The translations under genes were made by a program, and so were the position numbers. Under the pieces are notes generated by a model, which was not told the origin of the DNA, made no database searches, and worked only from the letters and a program-made list of their open reading frames with translations. A stretch of DNA of 64,000 nt from Fasciolopsis buskii (taxonomy: Eukaryota > Platyhelminthes > Trematoda > Plagiorchiida > Fasciolidae), in NCBI GenBank assembly GCA_008360955.1, contig LUCM01006032.1, positions 1 to 64,000 of the forward strand, read 5' to 3'. The first letter of the stretch is position 1, and every line of letters starts with the position of its first letter. Below, in pieces: positions 26,901-36,024 of this stretch.

Positions 26901-29900
26901 ATTTTGAAAATGAGGGTTTTTCTGAAAAAAATTGTCCTTATTACCTAAACGGTTGGCGGTTGAATACCCTGGTTTAAGGGAACCTGAAAGGCTTTTCAAC
27001 TATCACAAGTAACGATTATGTCAGGAGAATCAAAGGACCTACTCAAACACAGATTTTTTTTGCAAAAGGAAGAAACACTTGTCTCGTCAATGAAGCAATG
27101 ACACAATGGGTCAATAAAAAATGGAAGCAGGGATACCAGGACGGATTGAATGATGATAAATTTGTGGAGCGATTCTGCAAAAGTACCTTTCCAAAGTAAC
27201 ACTGGAGTAATGAGGTTTCAAGCGCATGGCCGAAACATAACGTGCTCATTTTTCGGCTCCGGTACATCTGAGAAATTTTCTTATATAACCCAAACCGTTT
27301 CAGAGCCCAAACAGGGATAAATGGATTTGTCATAAGTGCTGTGAACGCATGTGCACAGATCTTGATAACAGCAAGGGAAAGTCATCAGGGTCACACAAAA
27401 TGTCACATTCGGATTTTGCGGCCTTTCGGAAAGGGAAGTCGAGGATATTTCGTCTAAGGGAAAGCCACTAATATCACCGGGGATTAACGAAATTAAGCTT
27501 GTGAACTTCTGACTCGGCCGAGATTGTGTTCAATCTGTTGCTAATTCCTGCTTGCAAAACCTCGTTTATATGGCCTAGGTCCTTATACACGCAGCGGAAA
27601 AAATGATCAGCAATCCATCGAAAGCTTTGTAACAGAATGTGTGCTCCTGAGTGCTTACAAAGTACACTGGGGTCACAGTGGAAAGACGGATCATGGTTCA
27701 TTTGGCCAGATATATTTTAGGGTATAGGAATTTCATCCCTGCGGTCTTCATGGTTTTAGACTTCTGGTTACAAATTCAAGGGAATAATTCACCATTATTT
27801 ACATAGCTCGTGCCAGGAGATATCCAGAAGGCAAAGTGAAATTATTGATTTGACAAATGTCCTGCGCACTGAGTTGAAAGCAGCGTTGTGGACAACGGAT
27901 CAGGTTCTCTGATGATGAACGCCTTCAATAGTTTCTGTCGGGCGCAGAGTTCTGTGCTCATTCCTCTTCCCAATTTCCGCAAGTCATGCGCTACCTAGAA
28001 TCGCAGTGTCGTTTTGGTGGGTCCGTCCTCCCCATAGCACTCGCTGCTAACCAGTTTCCCAATCAGCCTGGTATGGCCACTACAAATTTGCGCCGTTCGA
28101 AGGCCTTGATTGGTATCAATACTAATAAAAATTCAGCTCTTTCGAGCTCAAGCAGTGAAAGAATGTATAGCAGTTTCTACTAAGAGTTACCTTTCTCCTT
28201 GAACGATACCGGTTGGTATTTTGAACATTGGGATAAATCATTGCATCCTGCTTCTAATAGTAGTTGTGATAAAAAATGTTAAGAAGGCTTTGAGGGGCTC
28301 CGCCTAGCGTTCTCTCCGAAGGATACGCGACTATAAGTGATGCAAAATTGAGGAACGCGAGAAGCAATTTCGACGTTGTTAGACTTTGTGCTGGACGGCA
28401 TAAGCACGGCCGATTTTCCATTGCACTATTGCCAGTAGGAAAAAGGTGTAGAATTTTACAGAAGCTTGGTTATGCATCAAAACCAAAGGGCAATAATAGG
28501 TAGCTGAATTAGAGTAGCTGCATTGAACAGCACGTCAGTGATCGATGCTCAAATGAACAGATGTGTTCCATTGTTGATTGACCGGTGGACAAGTGTGTAA
28601 ATTTACAGAAAACTGGGAAAGAAATATGACTCAACATAAAACATGAATTACCTGTTTATCATTGAAGTGGTAAAAATGACTCCAGAGTTCTGCGATATCA
28701 TGGTTTATTATCACGTCAGTATCCATGGCGATTATCTGCGAAGAAACACAAATATGTGTACAATTCATGGTGAGACGGTAAGCCACATGAAAGGACGGTT
28801 TCCTGTCTGAGGTGTTCAGCATTACATCCGATTTACTGCAAATCAAGCAATTGCGACGGTGACAATCCAGGACTATTCTGCCGTTCCGGTTAGTAGATCA
28901 CATTTCGTTTGTGTGATTCAACAAGCATATGTATCAAGAGTAAAAACTGTGTTCGATAACAATGTATCATGTGGTTTTTATTCCAGTTGTAATGAAGCTT
29001 TATTGTTTCAAGCATTGCTATTTAACGTATTACTCAAAAAAACTGCCATCTACGAGAAATCTGTCTTTCTAATTAATGAGAACAGATTGGCAATTTATAA
29101 TTAGCGGAAACAGTGAAATGGAAATAGTTCTGCTTATTACGAGAGGGGTGGTGATTGCAACCTGCAGTATGACATCAAAATAGCTGTCATCGGTGGCCTT
29201 TACATCATTTTAATGAATTTTATATAAATGAAGCACCCTCCTAGGTCTGATATTCCTTAATTGTTCGGGTTTTGCGGATCGGTAACTTTCTTCATGCCAT
29301 TTGGAGTGCACATCGGTCTGCTTCATATGTTTGCTTTGTAAACAACTAAATGCAGCAGCATTTATCGGATTGTTTTAGATACATATACTGTGATCAAAAA
29401 AGTAGAGATGGTCTTATTCACTAGCCCTATTCTTTCTCGAATATTTCCATAATGCTCTGTATTCACAAAGGTCCGATCGATTATTTATGTCCTGACAGCC
29501 TATAGTGGAGTTGTTAATCTAAATAAACACAATCTTGGTTTCAGAAGACACACACCGAAATGGCCCTAAAGAAAAATCTGATCAGATTCTTTAGAAAACA
29601 TGTAGGTCCATTGACAACTTTACAAGACGGTATTCCAGGGACTGCGAAAACCTTTTCAGAATGCAGGCAGACTGTAAAACATTTCCACAATTTTGCATAT
29701 TTATGCAGCTTTTGGGTTAAACTTAGGAGAAAATAGTAGTTAACCTCATTCATCTACTTCCATTTGGAAAATAAACCATTATTTGATGTATTTACCTACT
29801 GCAATTTGTTTATGGAAATTCAGCCAAAAGGACTGAAAGGCATTTGGACAAGTCAATACAATGGTAATCTGATATCAACAAGTCCGCAAAGGAAATCATA

Positions 29901-32900
29901 TTGTTCCATGATGGTATGCGTATTCTTTTCAGATAAAACAACGGCAGATACCAAAAGCTGATTAAGTACATGCATCTGATGCTAAATACTGAGAGTACGT
30001 TAGGCTTGATGTACAATTTTAGCTTGATCGGGATAATCTATTCTGACCGCAATGTTACCTTTTCAACCGAGGTTGGTAGAACGCTGGTCAACGTAAGTTT
30101 TATGAGAGCGGAAATTCCAGCGGCATGAGTAGCCGGTATCCAGTCCACCTTGGACTATTGGTAACAATCGATGAACAGAAAAAAACATTTACGTAAAATC
30201 TTGATTTATTTCCAAAATATGCATAATTACCAGTGAAATATTATGAAAATAACACTAATGCTCACTACCTGTGCAACGAGGCAGTCATATTGAGCTTTTC
30301 CTAAATCGATAGTTAGGTGTGTTTCTCAATCTTACCAATAATTTGTAAGAACCGTTTTAAGAGGGTATTTTTCAGTTCGACGGGCGTGTACATGAAAACA
30401 CACATCATAATATTATGACATCCAATTCCATGTCAGCAGTGCAAAAGTATTCGTCTAACTGACGAGATGATTTTCTGGTTATTATCAAGTGTCTTCAAAA
30501 GTTTGACTGTTTGGCCACTATTCCGAATTTTCATATGCTTTGCCAAAATGAAATTTGATTTGCGGTGTAAAAACATTAAGGACTCATTTGCGTTTTTAAT
30601 GATATTCGTAAATACAAGTTGTCTTTTTGAATAATGCAATCATCAGTTTTCAAAGAAAAGTATGAGTGTCAGTGAACATTCATTCGTCGTGAGGCCAGAA
30701 GACAACATCGTGAACGAAACAGTTTTACCGTCCAAGGTGAGATCTTCCGAAGGTTGCTGAGGACAGTGCCTTGATCAGGAGAGAATCCGGAAAACATTTT
30801 TAATGAATTGTACCTCTCGTTCCTGAGAGCATCTGTAGTAACTGGAGAGAGGATTTTAGACCAAACTAGGATTGATAATCAATCTAGAATGCTAAAATAA
30901 AAATGCAACTGCAAACGCAATCACGCATAATTTATGTCAGTCCAGCATGTCAATTCAGATCCACTATCTGCTTTGTTCTAAATCCATCACGAGGAGAATG
31001 GCAAAGATGGATGTTCCCTGAAGTTTTCTGACCAGATCATCAAATATTGGTCATAATCTAAGCTTGTTTGGGAGTAGAAAACACCCAACTACGGTCCCTG
31101 GTTTACCCTGGTTTGCATTGATATTCCATTGCGATGCAAGTCGTAGACATAAATTTTCACAGAATTACCTGGTGATCTTCCAAATTATAAAACGTCCAGT
31201 TCACACCTCGCAAATTCCATTTTATTAAACTTGATTGAACCTTGGGGCGATTATCTGAATCTGCCAACAAATGCAAATGAATCAATGTTTTCATAGTCAT
31301 CGTCGGATGCCGCTGACACGGTAACACTGTGGCATTTGGAATCCGAATGATGCAGCGAGCATCATCATGTCGTACCCGATTCTGATAGTACAGTATGGAT
31401 TTCAGTGTGTTCAGTATGCGACTGCCGACTCTCTTCCCTTTGAGTGACATGTACAGGTGAATAGTGTCAGTACTCCAGTGTGGCTTTTGCGTTGACGAAT
31501 TCTTGATAAAATTGATCGTTGACGGAAGTGAAATGATTAAAAAAAGCATGATACTCTATTTTAGAAGTGGAAAGTTTAACAAACGAACCAGAAGGCATTT
31601 GTGAACGTTCCTTTTCTTCTTCAGTATTTAGGGGCCAATTAAAGGCAATAGTTTAGTAACAGTCACTGGAGGAATATAAGGAGGATTTGGAATCATTTTT
31701 ACAAAGAATCATTCTTGTACAAATGGGAAAAATATAAACAGAAATAATTCACCATGTGATATCATCGCTCAACTCACCATACAGAAACCATGGAAGCACT
31801 GTACAGCTGTTAGGAATCATCATCAGCAGTGCATATCCACCGCGCCCGAATTGGGACGCGAACCCGGGACGAACGATTTTGAGTCGAACGCCTTAGCCAT
31901 TACGGTACTGGGCAAGATGTGAACGGTTTGTTGAACTTGACCACATGATGTTGCACCTATCCGTCTGTGATTTGCACGGTTACTGTCCGTTAGCTGAGAG
32001 CGCTCGATCGCTACTGATAGATGACTTCTGTGCAGGTAGCCTAAGTACGCCCAAGGCTTTGGATATGACCTACAGAGGTTGATTACTTGATACATTTTAG
32101 TAGTAGGCGATTGAATGTTTTCCTGAAATAATTCACCATGTGATATGATCGCTGAACTGAGCATAAAGAAAGCATGGAATCACTGTACAGCAGTTTGATC
32201 CTTGTTAGGAATCATGAGCAGTGCATATGGACCGCGCCCGAACTGGGACGCGAACCCGGGACGAACGATTTTGAGTCGAACGCCTTAGCCATTACGCTAC
32301 CGGGCAGGCTGTGAACGGTTTGTTGAACTTGACCACATGATGTTGCACCTATCCGTCTGTGATTTGCACGGTTACTGTCCGTTGCCTCGGGGCGATCGAC
32401 CCCTACTGATAGATGACTTCTGTGCAGGTAGCCTAAGTACGCCCAAGGCTTTGGATATGACCTACAGAGCTGCACGAATACGAGTGCATTCCAGAAGCCT
32501 ATAAAATAGTAACTTCTGCAGAGCAAAGATTCCTTTGAGAGCGGCTAGTGGGTAATATTCGTAATTTCATAAAAAAAAACGTTTATTAATCTGCATGAGT
32601 AAGTAAACTGCCATAAACCATGAGTCATACGACATTTTCAGTTTTAAGTATGAGAACTCGCAGATGAGGTTATCTTAGCACAACCAGGCAGCACAAAGAA
32701 GGCTTTAGTGTTCAAATGCAACCAGTCTATGGATAGCTCTTGTCTTCTGAAGTGCACTGGATTGATTCAACTTTTCTGATGCTGGTCAAAGGCCAGATAT
32801 CGCGCAAAATTGCGGAAACGGAATCTAGCCAATTATCCACGAGAGGGAACTGACCTACACATAAATTACTTTCACAATATAAGCATCGCTTTTAAATTCA

Positions 32901-35900
32901 AATCATTGAATTATACGTAATAATGGCAAGTCTAATCTAAAGTATCAGGTTTCTCGCTATTTGAAAACCGTTTGAAACCAACACAATCGTCTTACGATGG
33001 GATGAAAATGCCAACGAATTTTAAAAGACTGGTGACTTCCTGAAAGTTTTACCACAAATCTACTTGCAACCGTTTTGTGCTTTTCCTAAATAGTCATATG
33101 GCTGAATGGCTGATGCACAGCTTTCACCCGAAATAAAAGCATTCCATAGGCCCATGAAATTTGGACATACACCCGAAGTTTTCGCACGGAGAGTACATGA
33201 AACATCGACCTCATCCGCAAAATATGCAACGTCCTCAGCACGGTGCTCAAACATTTTGTTATTGCTAGCAGTTTAGGCAGCGTCACTAAACCACTAATTC
33301 TGCTTGCAGTAGGGTAGCTCGACAGTCTATTTTCTATTCAGTACAAACAAAGAAATTTGTCATTTCTACGTGTTCGGCCACCTGCATAAGGCCGAGATCA
33401 GGCGGCTGGTTAAATCCCGTAGTGAAAAAATTTCATTGTACAGAAATGTAAGGATGCCTTGCAATAGAATCACAAGTGTTTTAATCATTTGAAAAATTTG
33501 TCTCGGTTTTCATTAAAATGGTGTTACTAGCACAATAGTTACTTTCACTATAGCATTCGGCTAACCAAAATTCCACTTACAGCGATCAATCAAGTTGTGA
33601 AGGTTTCAGCTACTGACAGTTGATGAGCCTGTCTCACTTTCGTCTGGCTCATAATTCTCCGATGAACTACATCATGTTTCAGGCCCAAGTGACTAGTTCA
33701 CAATGCGTGATCATAGTCAAATGTTCATATATTAAAACCAGCAACGAATAGAGCAACCTTCGTGAAAAGCCTAACGAAATATTCTCTTAGTACCTCAAAT
33801 TAGGGTTAGTTGGGCGGGCAACTAAAACTAAACCTTTGCACGGAAATTTATTTAAACCAGATAGATGTGCTGCCACGCAGTCACCCTCCGATACCTTGCG
33901 CCCAGTTTACTGTTAAAAACAAAGCCTTTGGGTGGGAAGCCCGAATCCATCTCCTGCTTACCAACCCGACAACTGGGCTATACTCATAAATCCCCATGAA
34001 TCGCGCAAACACACACAAGCTACACCACACGGGTTATCACACAGAATAATCCGGACCGCTCTAGCCGTTGATTCGAACTGACAAAGAATGATAACTGTGT
34101 GCCTTATCTCAGTTCCTTAGATGAGTCAAGGCCACGGTAACATCAGGTTAAGACTTCGGACCTAAAGGCACCGGCTGGAATTCCCAAAATGAAACCAATT
34201 TACAGTATGATTGGCCACAAAGTGCCGATCAGTAAGCTTCATCATTTGCTACAGATATTAAGAAGCAATGCAGCTCGATAGATCTTGTTGATAGGGGAAT
34301 TCGCGTAAGAAGAATAAGTAGGGCGCACGTACCGGCCAAGCGTCAGTGTTCACTCTACCCTGACGCTTCCAGTGTCCATATCCTCATCCAGAGAGCACAA
34401 CCAGCTCCCATAGTTAGAACTTTTGAAACATATGATAAACATGCGCTTTAGTTTTTGAGTTATTAGCTGACTATGAGTTTGAGAAAAGACCGAGAGCAGC
34501 GGTGGAAAATAATGTGTAGGGAAATGGAAATGGGTGTGGCTATAGCCAACAGTATCAACATGAACCTAGTGATTAGACGTGCTAAACCAAGGTAACCGAG
34601 GGTAGGCGAGGTGATTAGAAAATGCGATTGCTCTCATAAATGTCGACGATAGCCTTGGTTGGAAAATTAGAACTCAGTTTACATTTCCCACCACCGCATT
34701 GTCTTTCAATTGTGTCTCTAAGTGAAACAGTGCAGGCGGGTACCGCTGCTTCAACGAAAACGGCTTCCAACAAGGACGGATTTCTGCAAAGAGATGGGGC
34801 CGATGATCTAAGTGGACTATTCCCCTTCTTCTTCATGAATGCTGGCGAGTTTCAAAATTCCAAGACTAGGTCTGTGCAGAGAAACAGATTTCTCATGATT
34901 GATGTGAATACGTGATTCCATTGATTGCTTAGAAACGCGATCGTTCCTTATGCGAGAACCGCGGAATAATTATTTTGGTGGGAATTGCACTCCTCCGCCG
35001 ATTGCCTAGTACCCAGGGAAGTATGTGAGTGACATTCGGGGCTGTTTACTTCTTGGATCAAGCTTCATTGACTAAATATCTAGTCAGCATTATATCACTG
35101 AACAGTATACCTTAAACTGGCTGTATGAAATTGCATTCATCTAAATCGACGGTGCATTTCTGTTGTGCTCATTGGCATTGGATGGCGCACCAAATAAATT
35201 CTCTTCCATTCTGCAAACTCTATGCTAACAGATGAAAATTTGTTCGAGTTTATTTCGGTGATGCGACCGAGGTCACCCTGAGAAGCAGAATTTCTTAGGG
35301 TTATCAACGTATGTCCTTTCTTCTCAAAATTTCGTTGGGATGATAGAAGAATTTTGTTTACCCTCATGTGACGATATTGATAACAATATTTCGAAAACTG
35401 GAGACTGTCCTATGTGGAGTATGTTGATGGTGTTTTGTGGAGACCGGAGTAATTTATGCAATTTTCTCGATCATCTAATTTATAGCGTAGATATGTTTGG
35501 AAATTGATTTGCGTTATTGAGGTGCAACAAGGTGATGCGCGAGGGGATTGAATCAAATGCGACCTCATTTTTGAAGTAGAATAGTTGGACAAATCAGATG
35601 GGAATAGTTATTTGTGTAGTTCTATGTTGCAAGGTGACCGTACACAAGATGAAGCTTCCTCGAGTATTCTGTAGGCTGGGTTGGAATTCATAAATTTGGG
35701 ATACCGTAATGAAGTCCGACTTTCGGTCAAAAATTATTATCAAATTCGCCAGAAACATAGCAGGAGATGGCTATAATTTCAATATTCGTGATTATTATCT
35801 GTAAACTAAAGTAGGACAATCATCTCAGTAATTCAAGCGATAGGCACAAGATAAGCTGGATTCGTTTGCAATATATGTAACGGATACCAAATGTTGCTTT

Positions 35901-36024
35901 GATTTTATTTGGCCATGTGTTACGCATGCCCACAGAGAAATTTGCTCGTGATGCACTGTTTCCCTAGTTAACCAAGGGTTTGCGGATGGGTCGAAACAGC
36001 CTGCCCATCCCATAGCAAAATGAC
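20606..36024 (-). CDS. Spliced gene: WSC domain joined to a GT8 glucoside-xylosyltransferase/LARGE-like domain
   Basis: Eight minus-strand exons (36024-35924, 33209-33064, 31472-31169, 29651-29556, 28735-28652, 24243-24156, 22109-21985, 20908-20606) join into one open frame of about 414 codons. Every intron is GT...AG and every junction phase agrees (0, 2, 0, 0, 0, 1, 0). The order along the protein is WSC-like cysteine domain, then one GT8 domain. Family knowledge: GXYLT enzymes add xylose to O-glucose on EGF repeats of Notch-type proteins in the ER/Golgi, while the LARGE N-terminal domain adds xylose to matriglycan. The sequence mixes features of both: GVNGG resembles the GXYLT GVNSG, and WTFYN resembles LARGE. 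The substrate cannot be told. The DTD metal site, the Asn of GVNGG, a DQ pair and a late His (LVHYD) are all present, so catalysis is plausible. The second (GT49) domain of LARGE was not found. The weakest junction is 33064/31472, which uses a poor acceptor. Confidence 0.7.
20909..21984 (-). other. Intron between the last two GT8 exons
   Basis: GTAAGA...TTTAG borders on the minus strand. Nothing else was recognised inside. Confidence 0.6.
21985..22109 (-). CDS. Exon: GT8 GVNGG motif and following helix
   Basis: 125 bases, phase 1 in and phase 0 out, acceptor TATAGCCTTCAG and donor GACCAA|GTAAGA. The peptide starts VNGGLALMYLKRMREIKW and continues DNIWFQTVKERL, ending HENDQ. It aligns without gaps to the GVNSGVMLMNxxRMR / [23 protein letters not shown] region of GXYLT and LARGE. 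The Asn of GVNGG corresponds to the conserved sugar-donor contact, although the usual Ser/Thr-Gly is Gly-Gly here. The terminal DQ joins the next exon to give DQE where the family has DQD. Confidence 0.75.
22110..24155 (-). other. Intron between exons 24156 and 22109
   Basis: GTAAAG...TTCAG borders. Contents are AT-rich and unannotated. Confidence 0.55.
24156..24243 (-). CDS. Exon: GT8 segment between DXD and GVNGG
   Basis: 88 bases, phase 0 in and phase 1 out, acceptor TTTTAATCAG|GCC and donor TTTG|GTAAAG. The peptide starts APPNNRVETR and ends LSNWSKLFG. In GXYLT the DTD exon is followed by an 'AMAPEH' type stretch and then a short loop leading to GVNSG, which fits APPNN...KLFG|VNGG. Both phases agree with the neighbouring exons, which is the main support. 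The 4.4-kb intron between this exon and 28652 is the longest inside the GT8 part. Confidence 0.6.
24244..28651 (-). other. 4.4-kb intron after the DXD exon
   Basis: GTAATT...ATCAG borders. Two protein-like minus-strand frames lie inside (25643-25425 and 27701-27474), but joining the flanking exons without them gives the expected GT8 order and phase. Confidence 0.5.
28652..28735 (-). CDS. Exon: GT8 metal-binding DXD strand
   Basis: 84 bases, exactly 28 codons, phase 0 on both sides. The acceptor is TTGTGTTTCTTCGCAG and the donor AAACAG|GTAATT. The peptide IIAMDTDVIINHDIAELWSH, then FYHFNDKQ, is the clearest match in the window. GT8 enzymes of the LARGE/GXYLT group have (V/Y)(I/V)xxDTDxxFxxxIxxLW followed by a helix with F. 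The two aspartates of DTD bind the manganese that holds the UDP-sugar. Confidence 0.85.
28736..29555 (-). other. Intron upstream of the DXD exon
   Basis: GTGTGT...CGCAG borders. An 82-codon plus-strand frame inside is not supported as a gene. Confidence 0.55.
29556..29651 (-). CDS. Exon: GT8 segment before the DXD motif
   Basis: 96 bases, 32 codons, phase 0 on both sides. The acceptor is TCTGAAAAG|GTT and the donor TCG|GTGTGT. The peptide includes VPGIPSCKVVNG and CFLKNLIRFFF. Between the FYN strand and the DTD strand, LARGE has 38 residues by my recollection and this model gives 37, which supports the exon. The PxCxxxxG...L.L pattern also recalls the KPCASQRL segment of GXYLT. Sequence similarity is otherwise weak, so support comes mainly from length and phase. 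Confidence 0.55.
29652..31168 (-). other. Intron between exons 31169 and 29651
   Basis: GTAATT...AAAAG borders. Nothing was recognised inside. Confidence 0.55.
31169..31472 (-). CDS. Exon: N-terminal part of GT8 domain
   Basis: 304 bases, phase 2 in and phase 0 out, ending CACCAG|GTAATT. It encodes TIHLYMSLKG, then RILNTLKSILYYQN, then LIHLHLLADSD and VNWTFYNLEDHQ. In GXYLT and LARGE the corresponding order is beta-strand 1, a helix with LKS, a strand with FHxFA(E)D or FHLIAD, and a further strand with FYN. A roughly 30-residue insert (about RVRHDD to TMTMKT) sits between the helix and the LHLLAD strand and is not expected in the family. The frame stays open upstream to an ATG at 31549, so the 5' border could be earlier. 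The acceptor chosen (GGAG|T) is weak but is the one whose phase agrees with the WSC exon. Confidence 0.65.
31741..32100 (-). mobile_element. tRNA-derived SINE of a second family, tandem unit 1
   Basis: On the minus strand box A TGGCTAAGGCG (plus 31889-31899) and box B GGGTTCGCGTCCC (plus 31853-31865) are present. A leading segment includes GTAGGTCATATCCAAAGCC, and the 3' body ends CATGGTGAATTATTTC. The unit is repeated head to tail at 32121-32480. The open frames through both copies (about 105-113 codons) are by-products of the repeat. Confidence 0.75.
32121..32480 (-). mobile_element. tRNA-derived SINE of the second family, tandem unit 2
   Basis: Box A is at plus 32281-32291 and box B at plus 32245-32257. 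It matches unit 1 across its whole length with scattered substitutions and a small insertion (TTTGATCCTT near 32195). The pair lies in the intron between the WSC and GT8 parts of the main gene, in the same orientation as the gene. Confidence 0.75.
33064..33209 (-). CDS. Exon: second half of WSC-like domain
   Basis: 146 bases, phase 0 in and phase 2 out, acceptor GATGAG|GTC and donor TGCAA|GTAGAT. Key residues: DVSC, then NFMGLWNAF, GESC and LGKAQNGC. WSC domains have C-x3-C, then YAGL/FAGL followed by a short CxC and a later DC/GC, and this exon follows that order. The C-x4-C spacing across the junction (WAC|VDVSC) and the extended GESCASA are slightly unusual. The final CGG part of a standard WSC domain is missing, so a small exon may be hidden between here and 31.5 kb, or the domain is shortened. 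Confidence 0.55.
33210..35923 (-). other. Intron inside the WSC domain
   Basis: GTAACA...TGAG borders. The part 33820-34180 is richer in G+C than its surroundings and carries a B-box-like GTTCGAATC on the minus strand (about 34070), perhaps an old repeat. Confidence 0.45.
35924..36024 (-). CDS. Exon: first half of WSC-like domain
   Basis: The acceptor TTAATATTTCCAG precedes 36024 and the donor TGC|GTAACA follows 35924. The exon is 101 bases, phase 1 in and phase 0 out, 33 codons. It carries GWAGCFDPSANPWLTRET and ends ISLWAC. WSC domains (Kremen, polycystin-1, peptide O-xylosyltransferase) begin with a GCF/GCY motif, then a short loop, then an IS/MT-L-xxC segment, which matches this order. 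The frame also continues upstream through the acceptor to an ATG with a hydrophobic stretch (LTVLVISLIFPG). An alternative start with a signal peptide is therefore possible, but the strong acceptor makes splicing more likely. Confidence 0.6.

Larger units (their letters stand above)
31473..33063 (-). other. Intron between the WSC and GT8 parts
   Basis: GTAGAT...GGAG borders. It contains the tandem SINE pair. The missing end of the WSC domain was searched for in the SINE-free parts and not found. Confidence 0.45.

Noticed and set aside
27474..27701. Minus-strand frame with SGAHILLQSFRW, resembling the GT8 NSGVxLLN motif
   Set aside because: The true counterpart is the exon at 22109-21985, and including this frame would break phase.
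31823..32526. Two similar open frames of 104-113 codons
   Set aside because: They run through the tandem SINE units and share sequence only because the repeat does.
33360..33420. GGTTAAATCCC as a possible tRNA box B
   Set aside because: No acceptable box A upstream and no body shared with other copies.
34615..34915. Overlapping open frames on both strands (73 and 91 codons)
   Set aside because: Neither has a recognisable motif or suitable splice phase for the surrounding gene.
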